This document shows positions 1-10,917 of a stretch of DNA of 18,422 nt, one piece after another. The translations under genes and the position numbers were made by a program. This stretch comes from Brachionus plicatilis (Eukaryota; Rotifera; Eurotatoria; Ploima; Brachionidae): the NCBI GenBank assembly GCA_010279815.1, contig QEOQ01000426.1, positions 536,136-554,557 of the forward strand, in the 5' to 3' direction. Below the pieces are notes generated by a model. The model did no database searches. It had not been told where the DNA came from and was given only the letters and a program-made list of their open reading frames with translations. Each line of letters begins with the position of its first letter. Positions within the stretch are counted from its first letter, which is position 1.

Positions 1-317
1 CAAAGCCTCAAGTCTTACTGTAAAGCACTCAACATACTTTTAAAACAAATTTTTTTGAATTTTCTCAATAAATAAATACATTAATTTCAAATCCTATTTT
101 AAAGTTGTCAAATTTTATTTTATTTGCTTTATTCAGAACAGAAAATGTTGTTGATTTAAGACATCAAACAATGTTATTGATTAAAGAAATCACAAAATAC
201 ACAAAGCCTAAAGAATTAATTTTAACATAATTGATATTCAAAAAGACATTGTGAATTTTAATTCAAACCTTGCAAAAATTTCCAAAAAATTAAAAAAAAA
301 AATTCTTTTTTTTTATG

Positions 318-364
318 ACAATTCTGCCATTTTAAAATAACTTATTTTAAAATGGCAGAATTGT
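318..364. repeat. Near-perfect 47-base palindrome
   Basis: Two 23-base arms, 318-340 and 342-364, are exact reverse complements separated by a single C at 341. The arms start with ACAATTCTGCCATTTTAAAA. They are flanked by T-rich runs ending in A (about 307-315 and 365-370), which could be a target duplication but are too simple to prove it. The structure could be the collapsed remnant of a foldback transposon or a cruciform-forming site. No promoter or gene is next to it. Confidence 0.9.
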
Positions 365-402
365 TTTTTAAACTTATATGATGAAACAACATGAAATAAA
401 AT

Positions 403-426
403 TTTTATTTATTTATTTATTTATTT
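403..426. repeat. (ATTT)n simple repeat
   Basis: There are about five to six units of ATTT. The reverse complement resembles the AAAT-type tail of the retroposed insert at 3157-3268, but I found no convincing target duplication here, so it is called only as a microsatellite. Confidence 0.8.
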
Positions 427-3156
427 CAAAAATAACTCCAGTTTTTGCGATGATAAAAAAAATTAAATATTAAAAAAGAGAAATTTTATGAAATTAAAGA
501 CTATTTTGATTTGAAAATGATTTATCTCCTGAAAATAATTTAATCACATCTTAAAATATGAAAAAATTAAGAAAAAATAAATTTTGTTCTCTCGAATCAA
601 AGAATTAATTTAAATTAAATTTAGTAATTATTTACATTTTTGGTCAATATATCTTATTTTACCAAAGATTCGTTAAAAAAAGGTTAAAAATTCTGATGAT
701 TTCAGATTGCTTACTAATTATTCATTAGTGCATTCCTTATCAAAGGTTACATTTATTGTGTTGTTACAAAGCCGTTCCAAAATTATAATTCATTATTTCA
801 AAAAATTAACTCGTTTAATAAAATTTATAATTGATGATATTTTAAATTAATCATGAAGCCTTTAATTGATCAAACATTTTTAATCTTTCATTCTAGTGTA
901 TTTTTTGTCTAATTTTTTTTGCAGAAATTTACATCTAGATACATTTTATCTAGCCATCAATATAAATAATTTTTTTCAAAAATGTAAGTTTAAATGTTGT
1001 CATTAGTGTTATGAGGATAATAAAAATGATATATAAATCATGAAATTTTAGCTTTTAAAAAATCATCTCTATTATGTTTTGAATAAATTAAAAAACTTAA
1101 ATTTATACAAGAAAAAAATATTTCTAACGTTGTCATTTATTAAAATTTTAAAAAAATCAAGTGGGATGAGTTTGACCTGGAGGGAAAATATTCGACTCCA
1201 AAAAATTATTTATTACGCTATCAAGACTTAAATTTAAAATGAAAAATAATTTTTTTTAAAATATGCATTAGAAAAATATTAGAAAAATTGATTTTTAATT
1301 AATTTGATTTTTTTATTATCTAAAGTTCAATTCCTGGTGCGGCATTATTATTGTAAAAATTAAAATAAAAATTTTTAAGGTTAAAAAACCGATTTTTATC
1401 GAGATTTAGAGCGATTAATGACTAATAAAACATTTTTTGTTTTTTTTTTTTAATTTGGTTTAATTTACTTTTAAAATTTCTTTTCTCTTTTTTCAAATAA
1501 TTCACTTTAAAAGAATTAACTAAAGTATGATGCATGGTTGAATAATTCATGCTGCAATTTTACATTAAAAAGAAATTACGAAAAAAATTTCATTTTTTCT
1601 TAAAATAAAAAAATATTTATTTTAAAATAAAAAATAATTGAAAATAAAAATATTTTAAAATATAGTTTATAATGTTTGTATTTTTAATTTTTCAAAAGGA
1701 CTTATCATTTTTGGAATTAAACAATTTTAAATTTTAAATCATTAATTTTTTTAAATTTTATTCTGAATGGTTTATAAAGGATTTAGACTTAGAGGCCTAA
1801 AAAAACTTTTCAAATTTAAGTGAATTTGATGAAGTAAAAAGCTTGTGCTAGTTTATGCATTGGGTATACCAATATATATTTATTTGGCTAAGCAGTTTTT
1901 GATCAAAAAAAATAATTTGAGATGAGTTCAATTTTATTATTCAACATAAATCATTGTTTTTATTTTTTTTATTTGGACAATTTTTTGAGTGATTTTGATT
2001 TTTTTATAGCACCCTTCACCGCTAATTAAAGAATATGAGCAAAACAACCAAGATAAAATCTTAAATATCATTCACCAATATTTAGTCGTCTCTTAAAGTT
2101 AGTGTTTTTTATCAAACGAATATAATTTTGAAAAATTATATAATTTTATTAAAGTATTTTCAAATAAAAAAAAACTGGTTCAAAAAAGTCGACAATTTTA
2201 ACTTGTTAAATTTTTAAATTTGATGCCTCGTTATCCCCTATCAGTCCTATGTATCAATATTTAAAGATTCATATTTGATTTTTTTTAATCCTTTATATTT
2301 AAAATTTTTTCTTTAATGGTATTTTGAATTGATTTCAAAGCTCTCATTGTCGAAGGAACCCATCATTATATAACTTTGAAATCCTTTACAAAAATAGTTA
2401 AAATTGGAAAAAGTTTTGATTATACCTAGTGAAATCATTGATTCACTCTTTGATGTATAGTCATTTATTTCAAAGTAATTAAATATAAAATTAAAATTTT
2501 TAATTTTTATTAAAGAAATAATTACGGTTCATAAATCTTTATAATATTTATTTTGCAGATATCTTCCAGATAATTTTGACTTTTAACTTTAAAATCTAAA
2601 ATGTAAAAGAATCTAAAATTAACTTATGTTGGAAATTTTTTTACTGTAATTCAGAGAAAAATAATTGACGGAAAAATTTTTTTTTTGTTATAAAATAATT
2701 TCTGATGACAAAATTTTCGATTTTGATAATTCTTCAATTCGAACAACCGAATCAAATTGCTTCTTTAGAATTTTAAACAAAATTTGATAAAAATATTTAT
2801 ATGTAATAAACAAGTTCTATTAGATAAATGGAGATTGGGTCAGTTGAGAAAAGATATTTGATTTCAGTTTTAAAAATTTAAAACTATTAAAAATGATCTA
2901 AATTTTGAATTGCTTGAACCCTGTTAGTTAATAATAAATTTGTGTTTTTTCCATTAACAAATCATTAGCGAAAAAATAATTATAACAGCTACTTTAAATT
3001 AAAGCCCTATATATTAAATCTCGTTATTTAGTCTAGTCGCACTTATTTATTACAACTTATACTAAATAAAATAAAACAAATTAAAAAGGTTTCATTCAGA
3101 ATTCTAAATAAAATTATTAACTAATTTGTTTTCCCAATTTTTCCCTCAATAAAAAT
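427..3156. other. Gene-free AT-rich stretch
   Basis: I see no open frame with recognisable protein character, no RNA gene and no clear element. Long A or T runs and short low-complexity palindromes (for example around 1600-1665) dominate. A small patch at 1324-1341 resembles a tRNA T-loop, but it lacks a matching stem and was rejected. Confidence 0.6.
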
Positions 3157-3268
3157 TAATTTCTATGAAAATTTACTTTTTTTTTACTTTTTTTTTACAA
3201 CCTGAGTCTATGAGACTTAGTGTATATTTTTAAATAAATAAATAAATAAAATAATTTCTATGAAAATT
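3157..3268 (+). mobile_element. Short retroposed insert with 17-base target duplication
   Basis: The 17-base sequence TAATTTCTATGAAAATT occurs at 3157-3173 and again at 3252-3268. Between them lie 78 bases with no repeat of the flank: a T-rich start with two TAC(T)n blocks, a small stem (AGTCT, three-base loop, AGACT, near 3205-3220), then an A-rich AAATAAATAAAT tail. Long target duplications plus a simple 3' tail are the signature of target-primed reverse transcription, so this is probably a severely 5'-truncated LINE or a SINE end on the plus strand. The family is not identifiable from so short a piece. Confidence 0.7.
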
Positions 3269-3403
3269 GGTTGTTTTGAAATTTGTTTTTTGTGAATTAA
3301 AAAGTAAATTAGGCAAATAAATCTTTTTAAGATATTTGATGCATAAATAAAGATAAATTTCATCCACAACAAAAAAAAAGAATTCAAGGACTTTCGTTTT
3401 TTT

Positions 3404-3542
3404 AGTAGTAATTTGATCGAAACATTTTAAATGAGCAATTAAATTTCAATACTTTTTTGCAAATTAAAATCCTTTGGCAAAAATTTAAAAATTAAGCTTT
3501 GAAATGTTATAAAAATTTAAAAAATTTCGATCAAATTTTACT
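3404..3542. repeat. Small imperfect foldback repeat
   Basis: The left arm (about 3404-3455) and right arm (about 3495-3542) are imperfect reverse complements. The best part is ATTTGATCGAAA at 3411-3422 against TTTCGATCAAAT near 3526-3537, and similarity extends about 50 bases with gaps. It could be a decayed MITE of about 140 bases. No target duplication was recognised. Confidence 0.5.
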
Positions 3543-3590
3543 TTGCCTCTAAATTCAACTTTTTTTTTCTATTTTTTAATCCTGTTCTTT

Positions 3591-3940
3591 GGGTATTGTG
3601 AATTTCAATTTCAAATTGAACAAAAATTCTTCCTTTTTTTCATGAATTAAAACTAAAGTTAATAAAATATGCTTGAAAAAATACTGCAACAAAGTTTAAA
3701 ATACTTAGTTGCACCTTTGTTACATAAAATAATTAAAAAAAAATCAATAAGATTTAGATTGATTATTGGTTTAATTTACTAAATAAAGAAAACAATGATT
3801 TTATTTTAGGTAATAAAGGTGCATCTAAGTATTTTGCACCTTGTTCCAGTATTTTTTCAAGCATATTTTATTAATCTTAATTATAATTCGTCAAAATAGG
3901 AAGAATTTTTTTCAATTTGTATTTGAATTTCACAATACCC
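3591..3940. mobile_element. 350-base foldback MITE with GGGTATTGTG ends
   Basis: The ends are inverted copies: GGGTATTGTGAATTTCA starts at 3591 and its reverse complement ends at 3940. The pairing continues inward: GCTTGAAAAAATACTG near 3673 matches the complement of CAGTATTTTTTCAAGC near 3847, and the adjacent stretch containing AAAATACTTAG with TGCACCTTT also pairs. Most of the element is therefore two arms meeting near 3765. It has no coding capacity. The target duplication is not clear (at most two or three T), so the superfamily is open. Confidence 0.85.
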
Positions 3941-4950
3941 TTTTTTAGCTACTAAATATTTTTTTTACTTTTGAATTTTTTTGTTAATTTATTATTTATA
4001 ATTTATACTGCACCTCATAGGCGATTTAAAAAAAATAAATAAAAAGCTAAAATTAAATTATTTAAGTTGCTGATTTATTTACTTAATATTTTTTTGAAAC
4101 AGACTAGTACATTTGAACAATTAAAGGCCTGTATTTTGTTATCACAAATTTAAATTCAGCTGAATAAATTTAATAGTTTCTTTATATAATAAAAAAAATA
4201 ATGAGAGGCTCTTTTGCATTTGGTTTTTGCTATTTTGTCTGAAATTATTTTGGCTAGCAATTCAAAAAAAAATCGGAAGCTTTTTCTAGTTTAATCCAAG
4301 TTAGATGTATTCTCGTATTAGAGTCTAAGTATTTTATTGCAACAAATTTAATAGAAATTTTTCCAATCATACTTTTTTGACGGCAACTTGAAGTTCATGA
4401 TGAAAAATTGATTAATTAAGATCTCAATGAATATGACAAATTAAGCTTGTTTTATTTCTTTTTTTTTATTAAAAATTAAAAGTATAAAAGACTTTGAAAG
4501 AACTTTTTACCAAAAGTAAAATCCAGCATTTTTTGAGAGAAATTAAATGTAAAATTTTAAAAAGTTAAGAAAAAAATAATGTTAATTTTTATTCGGTTTG
4601 ATAATTTTTCAATTTTCATCACGTGGAAGCTTTTTACTAAAACAAAATATAAAAATGTCCAAGCTTAAGTTCTTAAGGACCAAAGCATGTTCTGTAAATT
4701 GTAACCATTGATACATCCTTTGTACCATCAATATACTAATTTTACCAAACTTCTGCAATAAATCTGCAACATTTATTTATTTTTTCTAGGGTAAAGATAT
4801 ATTTTTTGAGTAAAAGAGTATAATTTTATTCACGGTAATTAACTAGAGAAGAAAAAAATTTAATAATTTAATTTTATTAAAAAAATATTGAGGCACTTTT
4901 AAATTGGTGCTGGGAATCGACTTCAATTGATTGACAAATTAAAAAATTTA
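3941..4950. other. Gene-free AT-rich stretch
   Basis: No gene or element was recognised. On the minus strand a short patch (about 4905-4925) resembles a tRNA T-arm (GTCGATTCCCAGCACC), but no A box or cloverleaf accompanies it; at most it is a worn SINE end. Confidence 0.55.
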
Positions 4951-5223
4951 GTCCATTTCAGAGTTGTTTAAAAGTCCCAAAAAAATTCCAAGCCCAGAAT
5001 TTTTTTTTAAAATTTGCTAGATCAGGCTTCATATCAAAAAATTTATTTTCTCTTGGCTTGCCTAATGCAATAGATTTGCCATATATCAGAATTTTGTTGC
5101 AATTTTAGCATAAATTTCTTCAGTATTCAAAATTTTAAAGCCTTGACTTGGACTTAAAAAAAAAAAAGTCCGGACTTGGACTTGACTTGAGACTTGTGAC
5201 TTTTAAACAACTCTGGTCCATTT
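4951..5223. mobile_element. hAT-type MITE, 257 bases plus 8-base target duplication
   Basis: The element spans 4959-5215. Its ends are perfect 18-base inverted repeats, CAGAGTTGTTTAAAAGTC at 4959-4976 and the reverse complement at 5198-5215. The 8 bases GTCCATTT flank it exactly on both sides (4951-4958 and 5216-5223). An 8-base duplication with ends starting CAGAGTTG is typical of the hAT superfamily. The right subterminal part (5143-5200) is packed with GACTTG/GACTTGG repeats, which could be transposase-binding sites. There is no coding capacity, so it would depend on a hAT transposase elsewhere. The intact duplication suggests a fairly recent insertion. Confidence 0.92.
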
Positions 5224-8200
5224 TAAAGTAAGCCGATTTAAGAAATTTTGTTAAGCAAATCATGTTAAATAAAGTTTTGTTATTTATAATTAAATAAATT
5301 TCTAAAAAAAAAAAATTTTTAAATTTTAAACTAAAAATTGTGATCTGAAATATGCAAACTTCAACTTGTCTTTTTAACTAATTTTTATTTTTATTTACAG
5401 TAATTAGGAAAATTACGACACTTTGGCATATAAAACCATGCTTTGATCCTCATAAAAATAAACCCTTGCGTTTAATTTTAATAAAAACACTCAAAAATTA
5501 AAATTAAATTGTTGGTAATGTTGAGTTGATCATTGACTTGATAAAAATTACCAATTCAATACAATATAAATAGGCGTCTAAAAAATTCAATTAATCTTAT
5601 TAAAATTTTTAATTTGGGATAATATTCCGCTTTAGTTAAGTCACTTAAAATTTAGTAAATTTTGTAAATATAACTATTTTTATTCATAAATCTTAATTTT
5701 TTACTTGTTTCTGTTTCAAATGTTCCGAATTAAAAAGAGCGTATTAAACTTCAAATTTAATAAAATTGATAGAATTTTTTTACAATATTTGAATGAAATT
5801 TTTACCAAAACTTTTTTTTCAACTTTTTTTCAATTTAAATTTTCTTAAGACATGGTTTTTACATCAATAATGTCGTGCTAAAAATTTAATTTTAGTATTA
5901 ATTTTGAATATTTGTCCAAAAAAATTTTATTTATTTATTTTTTACTTTTAATTATTATATTTGGCATCACGCTCTTTTAAAGCAATTAATGACACAAAAC
6001 TTTCAAACAATTTTTATATTCTCAAGAGATAAGAGCATTATCATTTTTAGATTAGAAAATTAAATAAAAAATTATTCAGAATTTAAGAAAGAAAAGTTTA
6101 TTTAAGTAAAGCCAAAAAATAATGTCATATTAAACCGTTTTCAAGTGCATTAGTCTCGGCTCGTAATAGTTTCCGGCATAAAAAATCAAGTTTATTTTTG
6201 AAACCACCTTATTTGAATTAATCTAAAAATAATTGCTTAATAGCATTTTTTAGCCAATTTTTCCATTATTTATTTTTACCTTTTTTCAAGTGCCTGGCAT
6301 GAATCTTTGCAAATAAACATCCATGAAGCATATTTCTAAAATCAAAACAATGATCTGAATAAGAATAGTGAAAAAATAAACTAAACTTTACTTGGGAGCA
6401 ACTTATTTACAAATAATCTTGATAAATTTAAATAAAATTTTTTTATTAAACCACATGATACTCTTTTTATTTCTCATTCTTGGATTCGAATTTTTAAAAT
6501 AAAAAATAGTTAACAAAAATTTTTAAAGTTTCTCAAAAAAAGATTAAACTTATGCAATGAAAAAAGTGTGACAAGATTTTTGGTTGATCAGATAAAATCG
6601 ATTTTTTATTTGCTTATGATTGAAATGCTGCTTTTATTTTTTGAAATTAAATCTCTTAAGCCAATCTAATATTCATGGGAAGAGAAACTGCAGCAATGTA
6701 CCAAAATCTATAAATACAATTACTTGGGATCGAAAAATTTAAATTTTTTTTTTTTCAAATTTCCGTGATCGCATCTCGATCACAAATGTTGCATAAATTC
6801 ATTATCTAATTTAATTTCGAAATGTGATTTTGTCGGAAACAAACATGAATTGCGCAAATATACTTTGAAACAAAAATAAAATCAATTAGTTTATTGATTT
6901 CGATTTTTAGTAGTTTCAAGTGGCCTACCGTAATAAGGACGCATGGGCGCTCTGATTAAATAATCCACTTACTTTCGTAACTCTTTTTTTCAGATAAAGT
7001 AATTCATAAATTTCAATTTTTTATTTCATTAAATTTTTGATCATACATTCATTTTCGTGACAAAAAATCCGCACATTTCAATTCTTGTATAATTTTTTCG
7101 TCTGCCAAAAATCACTTTTTTATATTTATTTTCTATGGTCAAAGTTAAATGAGATTTTAAATATTGTAGAAGCTTAAGTTAATCATTTGTCTGTTCTTTT
7201 GAAAAAAAAAATTTTTCTAAAATTTTAAGTATTAAAAATCATGTTGTTCTGTGTTTTATTTAGTAAAAATTATCCTTAAAACTTTATTTTACTATTTTAT
7301 TATTTTTTAGTCCTAAATTTAAATTATTAAAGTTAAATTTTTTTTTCGAAAAATTCAACAAATCCTTGCCATCTTAATCTATAGGGATCTACTATAAATA
7401 GGAAGAGGAACAAAATATGCTAAAATGCAGAATTATTGATCATAAAGAAATATAAAGATATAATAATAATAATAATAGAGTAAGAATAATGCAATATTTA
7501 AAAGGATTAAAAATTTCACTTTTTATAAATTGATATATATTTTAAAACTTTAAAAAATAAGCTCCTCAAAAATAAATCATGTATTAGATTTTTCAAATTG
7601 TATTAATAATTAAAAAGACAAGATTTACCCCCTTTTTAAAATACTAGGTTACCGAAAGAAATCCTGTCTAGCCATTTCATCATCATAAAATGTATCGAAA
7701 AATTTTAATTTTAAAACAAATAACATTTAAATTATCAAGTCGATACAAAATTATATTAAGTGCTAAATTTATTTTAAATATTCCGTATTAACTTTAATTT
7801 TATGTAATAGAATTTTTCTTATAATTATTAAAAAAAAAATCTAATCTTTAACATATTTTTGAGTAGCTAATTTTTTAGAATTTTTAATGTAAATAATTTA
7901 GACCTTTAAAAGACGGTATTTTATGATTAATTTTTTTATCTTAGATAATTTTTCCATTTACGGATTAAACTAATAATTAAACATCTTTTTTGTCTTTTAT
8001 GAATTATTTGTAGAAATTAAAATAATTTAATTGTATTAAAAACAAAAACAAAGTTTGGAGAGCTAACTTTTTATGATTTTATCCCAAAATTAATTAACAA
8101 TTTTGTTATTGATCGTTTATGTTTATCTTTCGACCATTTCAAAGCATCTATTTTTAATAATATAACTAAAATTTTTCTTAAATCAATTAAAATTTTTGGT

Positions 8201-8264
8201 AAATTTAAATTGGTTTACAAAAACTTTTACAAATAAATTAACTAAATTAATTAAATTTTTCTTA
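5224..8264. other. Gene-free AT-rich stretch
   Basis: No gene was recognised. Minor structures: a 7-base-stem hairpin GTGATCG/CGATCAC near 6764-6782, a (TAA)n run near 7459-7477, and TACTAGGTTACC near 7645, which shares 11 bases with the terminal repeat of the element at 14,892-16,270. A slightly GC-richer patch lies at 6920-6955, with no readable frame. Confidence 0.55.
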
Positions 8265-8304
8265 GTTTAATAATCTTTTTACTTGTTTAATAATCTTTTT
8301 ACTT
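8265..8304. repeat. Perfect 20-base tandem duplication
   Basis: The unit GTTTAATAATCTTTTTACTT occurs twice head to tail, at 8265-8284 and 8285-8304, with no mismatch. A replication-slippage origin is the simplest reading. Confidence 0.95.
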
Positions 8305-8350
8305 ATTATTGTATTTTAAAGAATTATTTATTTTAATTGAAATAATTTAA

Positions 8351-8413
8351 GAGTTAATCAGTCTATTCAACAGATAAGGACACTAGCCTGTTGATTTAAC
8401 CCTGAAACCTTGA
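8351..8413 (+). repeat. Dispersed repeat, copy A
   Basis: The core, about GATAAGGACACTAGCCTGTT near 8374-8393, matches in inverted orientation the segment at about 14,787-14,837 with small differences. Flanking words (AATCAGTCT, CCTTGAA) also align. It is an interspersed repeat of unknown class; no ends or target duplication were identified. Confidence 0.65.
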
Positions 8414-10430
8414 ACATTTGAATGTATTTCTATCGTAAGTTATTAATAAAAATCGTTGCTTCAGTTTTTTAAAGGCGACAAAAAAATGCAAATTTGGAGC
8501 AATTATTTTAAACGAATATTCACAAAACTGTGGTATTTACATATTTATATAGCTTAATGTATACCTTAATTCTTTAAGAAAATTTTTAATTTTTTATCTA
8601 TAAAATAAATTAAAATCGAGGATACCGAGCGCAAATAGGTATCAGGTGTAATTATTTTTGCCCAGAACTATACTTATTTGATTAAAAAACCAGAAGACCT
8701 TTGTGGTAAGATATTTATCATGGTTTAAAAAATTTTAGAACTAAAGACATAAGAATAATTAAGGTTTTTTTTTTAATTTTTATTCCATTCAAAATTAAAG
8801 TACATATTTTATTTACAAAATTAGGTAATTCCAGATTATTAATTAATTTTTAAAAAATAAAAAAAAAACAAAATTATCTATTTTTCAATTTGCCGTATTA
8901 TTTAATTAAATAATTTAACTTAAAAAACTACAAAAGTGTCATTTAAATTGAACTTAACAATTTATTTAATCACAAAATTTACTGAAAAAATTTTTTTTTC
9001 ACCTTAGGTAAACTAGAATTTGTTCTGATCCAAGCTCAATGTCAAAATTTGTTGATAGATTCCATGCCAACGACTTCTATAGGATTAAATTCAAAATGAA
9101 AGAAAAAATTTCAAGGAAAAATGTTTGATTTTTTTTGGAACATAAAAATTGGCTAGTAATTAATTGGGAAATAATTAATTGATCAGGCAAATATTTAAGA
9201 AGGTTCAGTATGTTGAATTTTAAGATCAATTGAATATTGATCTTTATTTTAATGTTGATTTAAATTTATCTTTCTTACTAAACACTGTATGTCAATTAAG
9301 GTCAACGGTGATTTAATCTTAAGTACAAAAAATATCTTGTTCAAATACATAAATTTTGTTTAGAGAGCCAAATATTATTCAAAAAATTTTTAGTAAAAAG
9401 TAATATTTCATCGATTAAAGTTTTTAGAGATAATCGAAGGAATTCGGCATATTTTCAATTTAATTACTCTTTTTCTTTAATACCATCACTATGAGATGCA
9501 AATTATCAAATTTAGTGAAGTCGAATGATTTTTAATTTGTTTAAGCACTCAATTTTTGAAGACTTAATTGTAATTTTTATATTTAGAAAAAATTATATTT
9601 TATTTTCATTATTTGGAGAATTAAAAATATTTTTTTATTTTACCCTTTAAATAAAGCTTTTTTTTTAATTTTTAAAAAGTATATTTAATCAAAATTTTTT
9701 TTCATTCTTTTTTAGATACGTTTTTTTCTTTATTGCCATAAATTGGTTAAATAAAATAAAATCAAAAATTTTGCCTGACATCTTGTCAGAGCTAGATAAA
9801 ATTAAAAAGCTTTAAAAAGGAAAATAAAAAAATATAAGCTGATACTTTAGCATGTCTTAAAAATTGAAGTAAAGGAAACTCTGGTATTTTGGATATTGCT
9901 AATTGATAGTCATGAAAGGATATACATTTTTTTCAGAGTGATAAGTATATATTTGATAAAAATTTCATTTTTGTCAAAAAAATTTGTTGTAGACGACAAA
10001 AATTTCACTTAAAAAAGTCAATTTATTCTACAGACACGATTGCTTAATATTTGATTAAAAAATTTCATATTTATTATCCAACATTTTCTGGTATTCAAAT
10101 GCTTTTGATACTTCTACAACTATTCTAAAAATAAAAAATTATACTGTTTAGTTTTAATTTAAAAATGACATGTCGTGTATTTCGAGGTTTACAAGTCCAT
10201 TTCATTCAATAATTAAAAAAAGCCAGCAAAAAACTTTTGGCAAGACTCAATGTAATTAAGTTTTAATTGATTTAAAATTTTCAACTAATTAGTAAAAAAA
10301 ATCAAGCAAATGTATATTCTTTTTGAAATATCATCTTTTGTTTGATACATTTTTTAAACAAGTTTCAAAATTATGACCAGTCTAAAATCCCCCCAAATTT
10401 TAATAATTCGAATTATGGTTTAGAAAAAAT
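8414..10430. other. Gene-free AT-rich stretch
   Basis: Nothing with coding character was seen. A small perfect hairpin (AAGATCAAT, five-base loop, ATTGATCTT) lies at 9222-9244, and a gapped pair GATACC/GGTATC near 8622-8644. Neither is tied to a gene. Confidence 0.55.
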
Positions 10431-10490
10431 TAGTGTTGGCTAGCGGTTCTGGAAAGACCGGTCCAAGACGGATGGTCAAGATCGTCTAAA

Positions 10491-10647
10491 AGACCGGTCT
10501 TTTAAAACGGTCCAAAAAAGACCGTTCTTTTAAAGCGGTCCAAAAAAGACCGTTCTTTTAAAACGGTCCAAAAAAGACCGTTCTTTTAAAACGGTCCAAA
10601 AAAGACCGTTCTTTTAAAACGGTCCAAAAAAGACCGTTCTTTTAAAA
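10491..10647. repeat. Five-copy 28-base subterminal minisatellite
   Basis: Units beginning CGGTCCAAAAAAGACCGTTC start at 10508, 10536, 10564, 10592 and 10620, a strict 28-base period, nearly identical; the second copy is preceded by GCGG instead of ACGG. A variant half-unit precedes the array from 10491. Each junction is itself an inverted repeat (GACCGT, spacer, ACGGTC). Four of the five junctions read AAACGG, the same hexamer that the maize Ac transposase binds in Ac subterminal regions. Binding here is inference. Confidence 0.92.
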
Positions 10648-10671
10648 AGATCGGTCTTTTGGATCGCCCGT

Positions 10672-10917
10672 TTAAGAATGACCGGTCCTATTTAAACGAT
10701 TGATGATTTTATTGAACGCATAATATATTTTTTTTTTGCTAAATAATGATTCATTTTCATAAAAAAACATTATTTTATCTCCTTTTTCTGGTGATATTTT
10801 ATTTCTTCTATTCCAAACTTGATAACCTGTTGATGAAAAAAGTCTTTCTGGAGGTGAATTAGCATTACATAAAGAGTTCAAAATTGTTCTACTTAAATAA
10901 ACACATATAATTAGTTC
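10672..10917 (-). pseudogene. hAT transposase C-terminal dimerisation domain remnant
   Basis: This minus-strand frame is open from 10917 to the TAA at 10672-10674, about 81 residues. It reads ELIICVYLSRTILNSL, then NANSPPERLFSSTG, then ISPEKGDKIMFFYEN. This matches the hAT C-terminal (dimerisation) pattern, in which an ER-x-FS-x-x-G core follows a helix and a later S-P-E-x-x-D-K segment precedes the last helix. In intact elements this domain mediates transposase dimerisation in the nucleus. A stop codon (10918-10920) lies just upstream in frame, and no catalytic hAT region is recognisable further upstream, so it is a remnant. The true C-terminus is probably kept, because the frame stops about 240 bases inside the transposon end. 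There is no ATG at the start; a host-domesticated gene is unlikely. Confidence 0.82.

Larger units (their letters stand above)
10431..10917 (-). mobile_element. 3' end of a minus-strand hAT transposon (truncated)
   Basis: Three parts sit in the expected order. The outer end TAGTGTTGGCTAGCGG starts at 10431 and resembles hAT terminal repeats of the CAGTGTTGGC type. Next comes a subterminal block rich in GACCGG/ACGGTCC words, including five 28-base repeats. Then, reading on the minus strand, comes the last part of a hAT transposase frame ending at 10672. The matching opposite terminal repeat was not found to the right, so the element is 5'-truncated or decayed. The 8 bases outside the end are GAAAAAAT; no second copy could be paired. 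Confidence 0.75.

Noticed and set aside
1318..1345. tRNA-like T-loop word GTTCAATTCC followed by an A-rich stretch (possible SINE).
   Set aside because: The bases around it do not form a T stem, and no A box or cloverleaf lies upstream.
4900..4930. Minus-strand GTCGATTCCCAGCACC resembling the 3' end of a tRNA or a SINE.
   Set aside because: Only the T-arm word is present; no anticodon arm or A box could be built from the flanking sequence.
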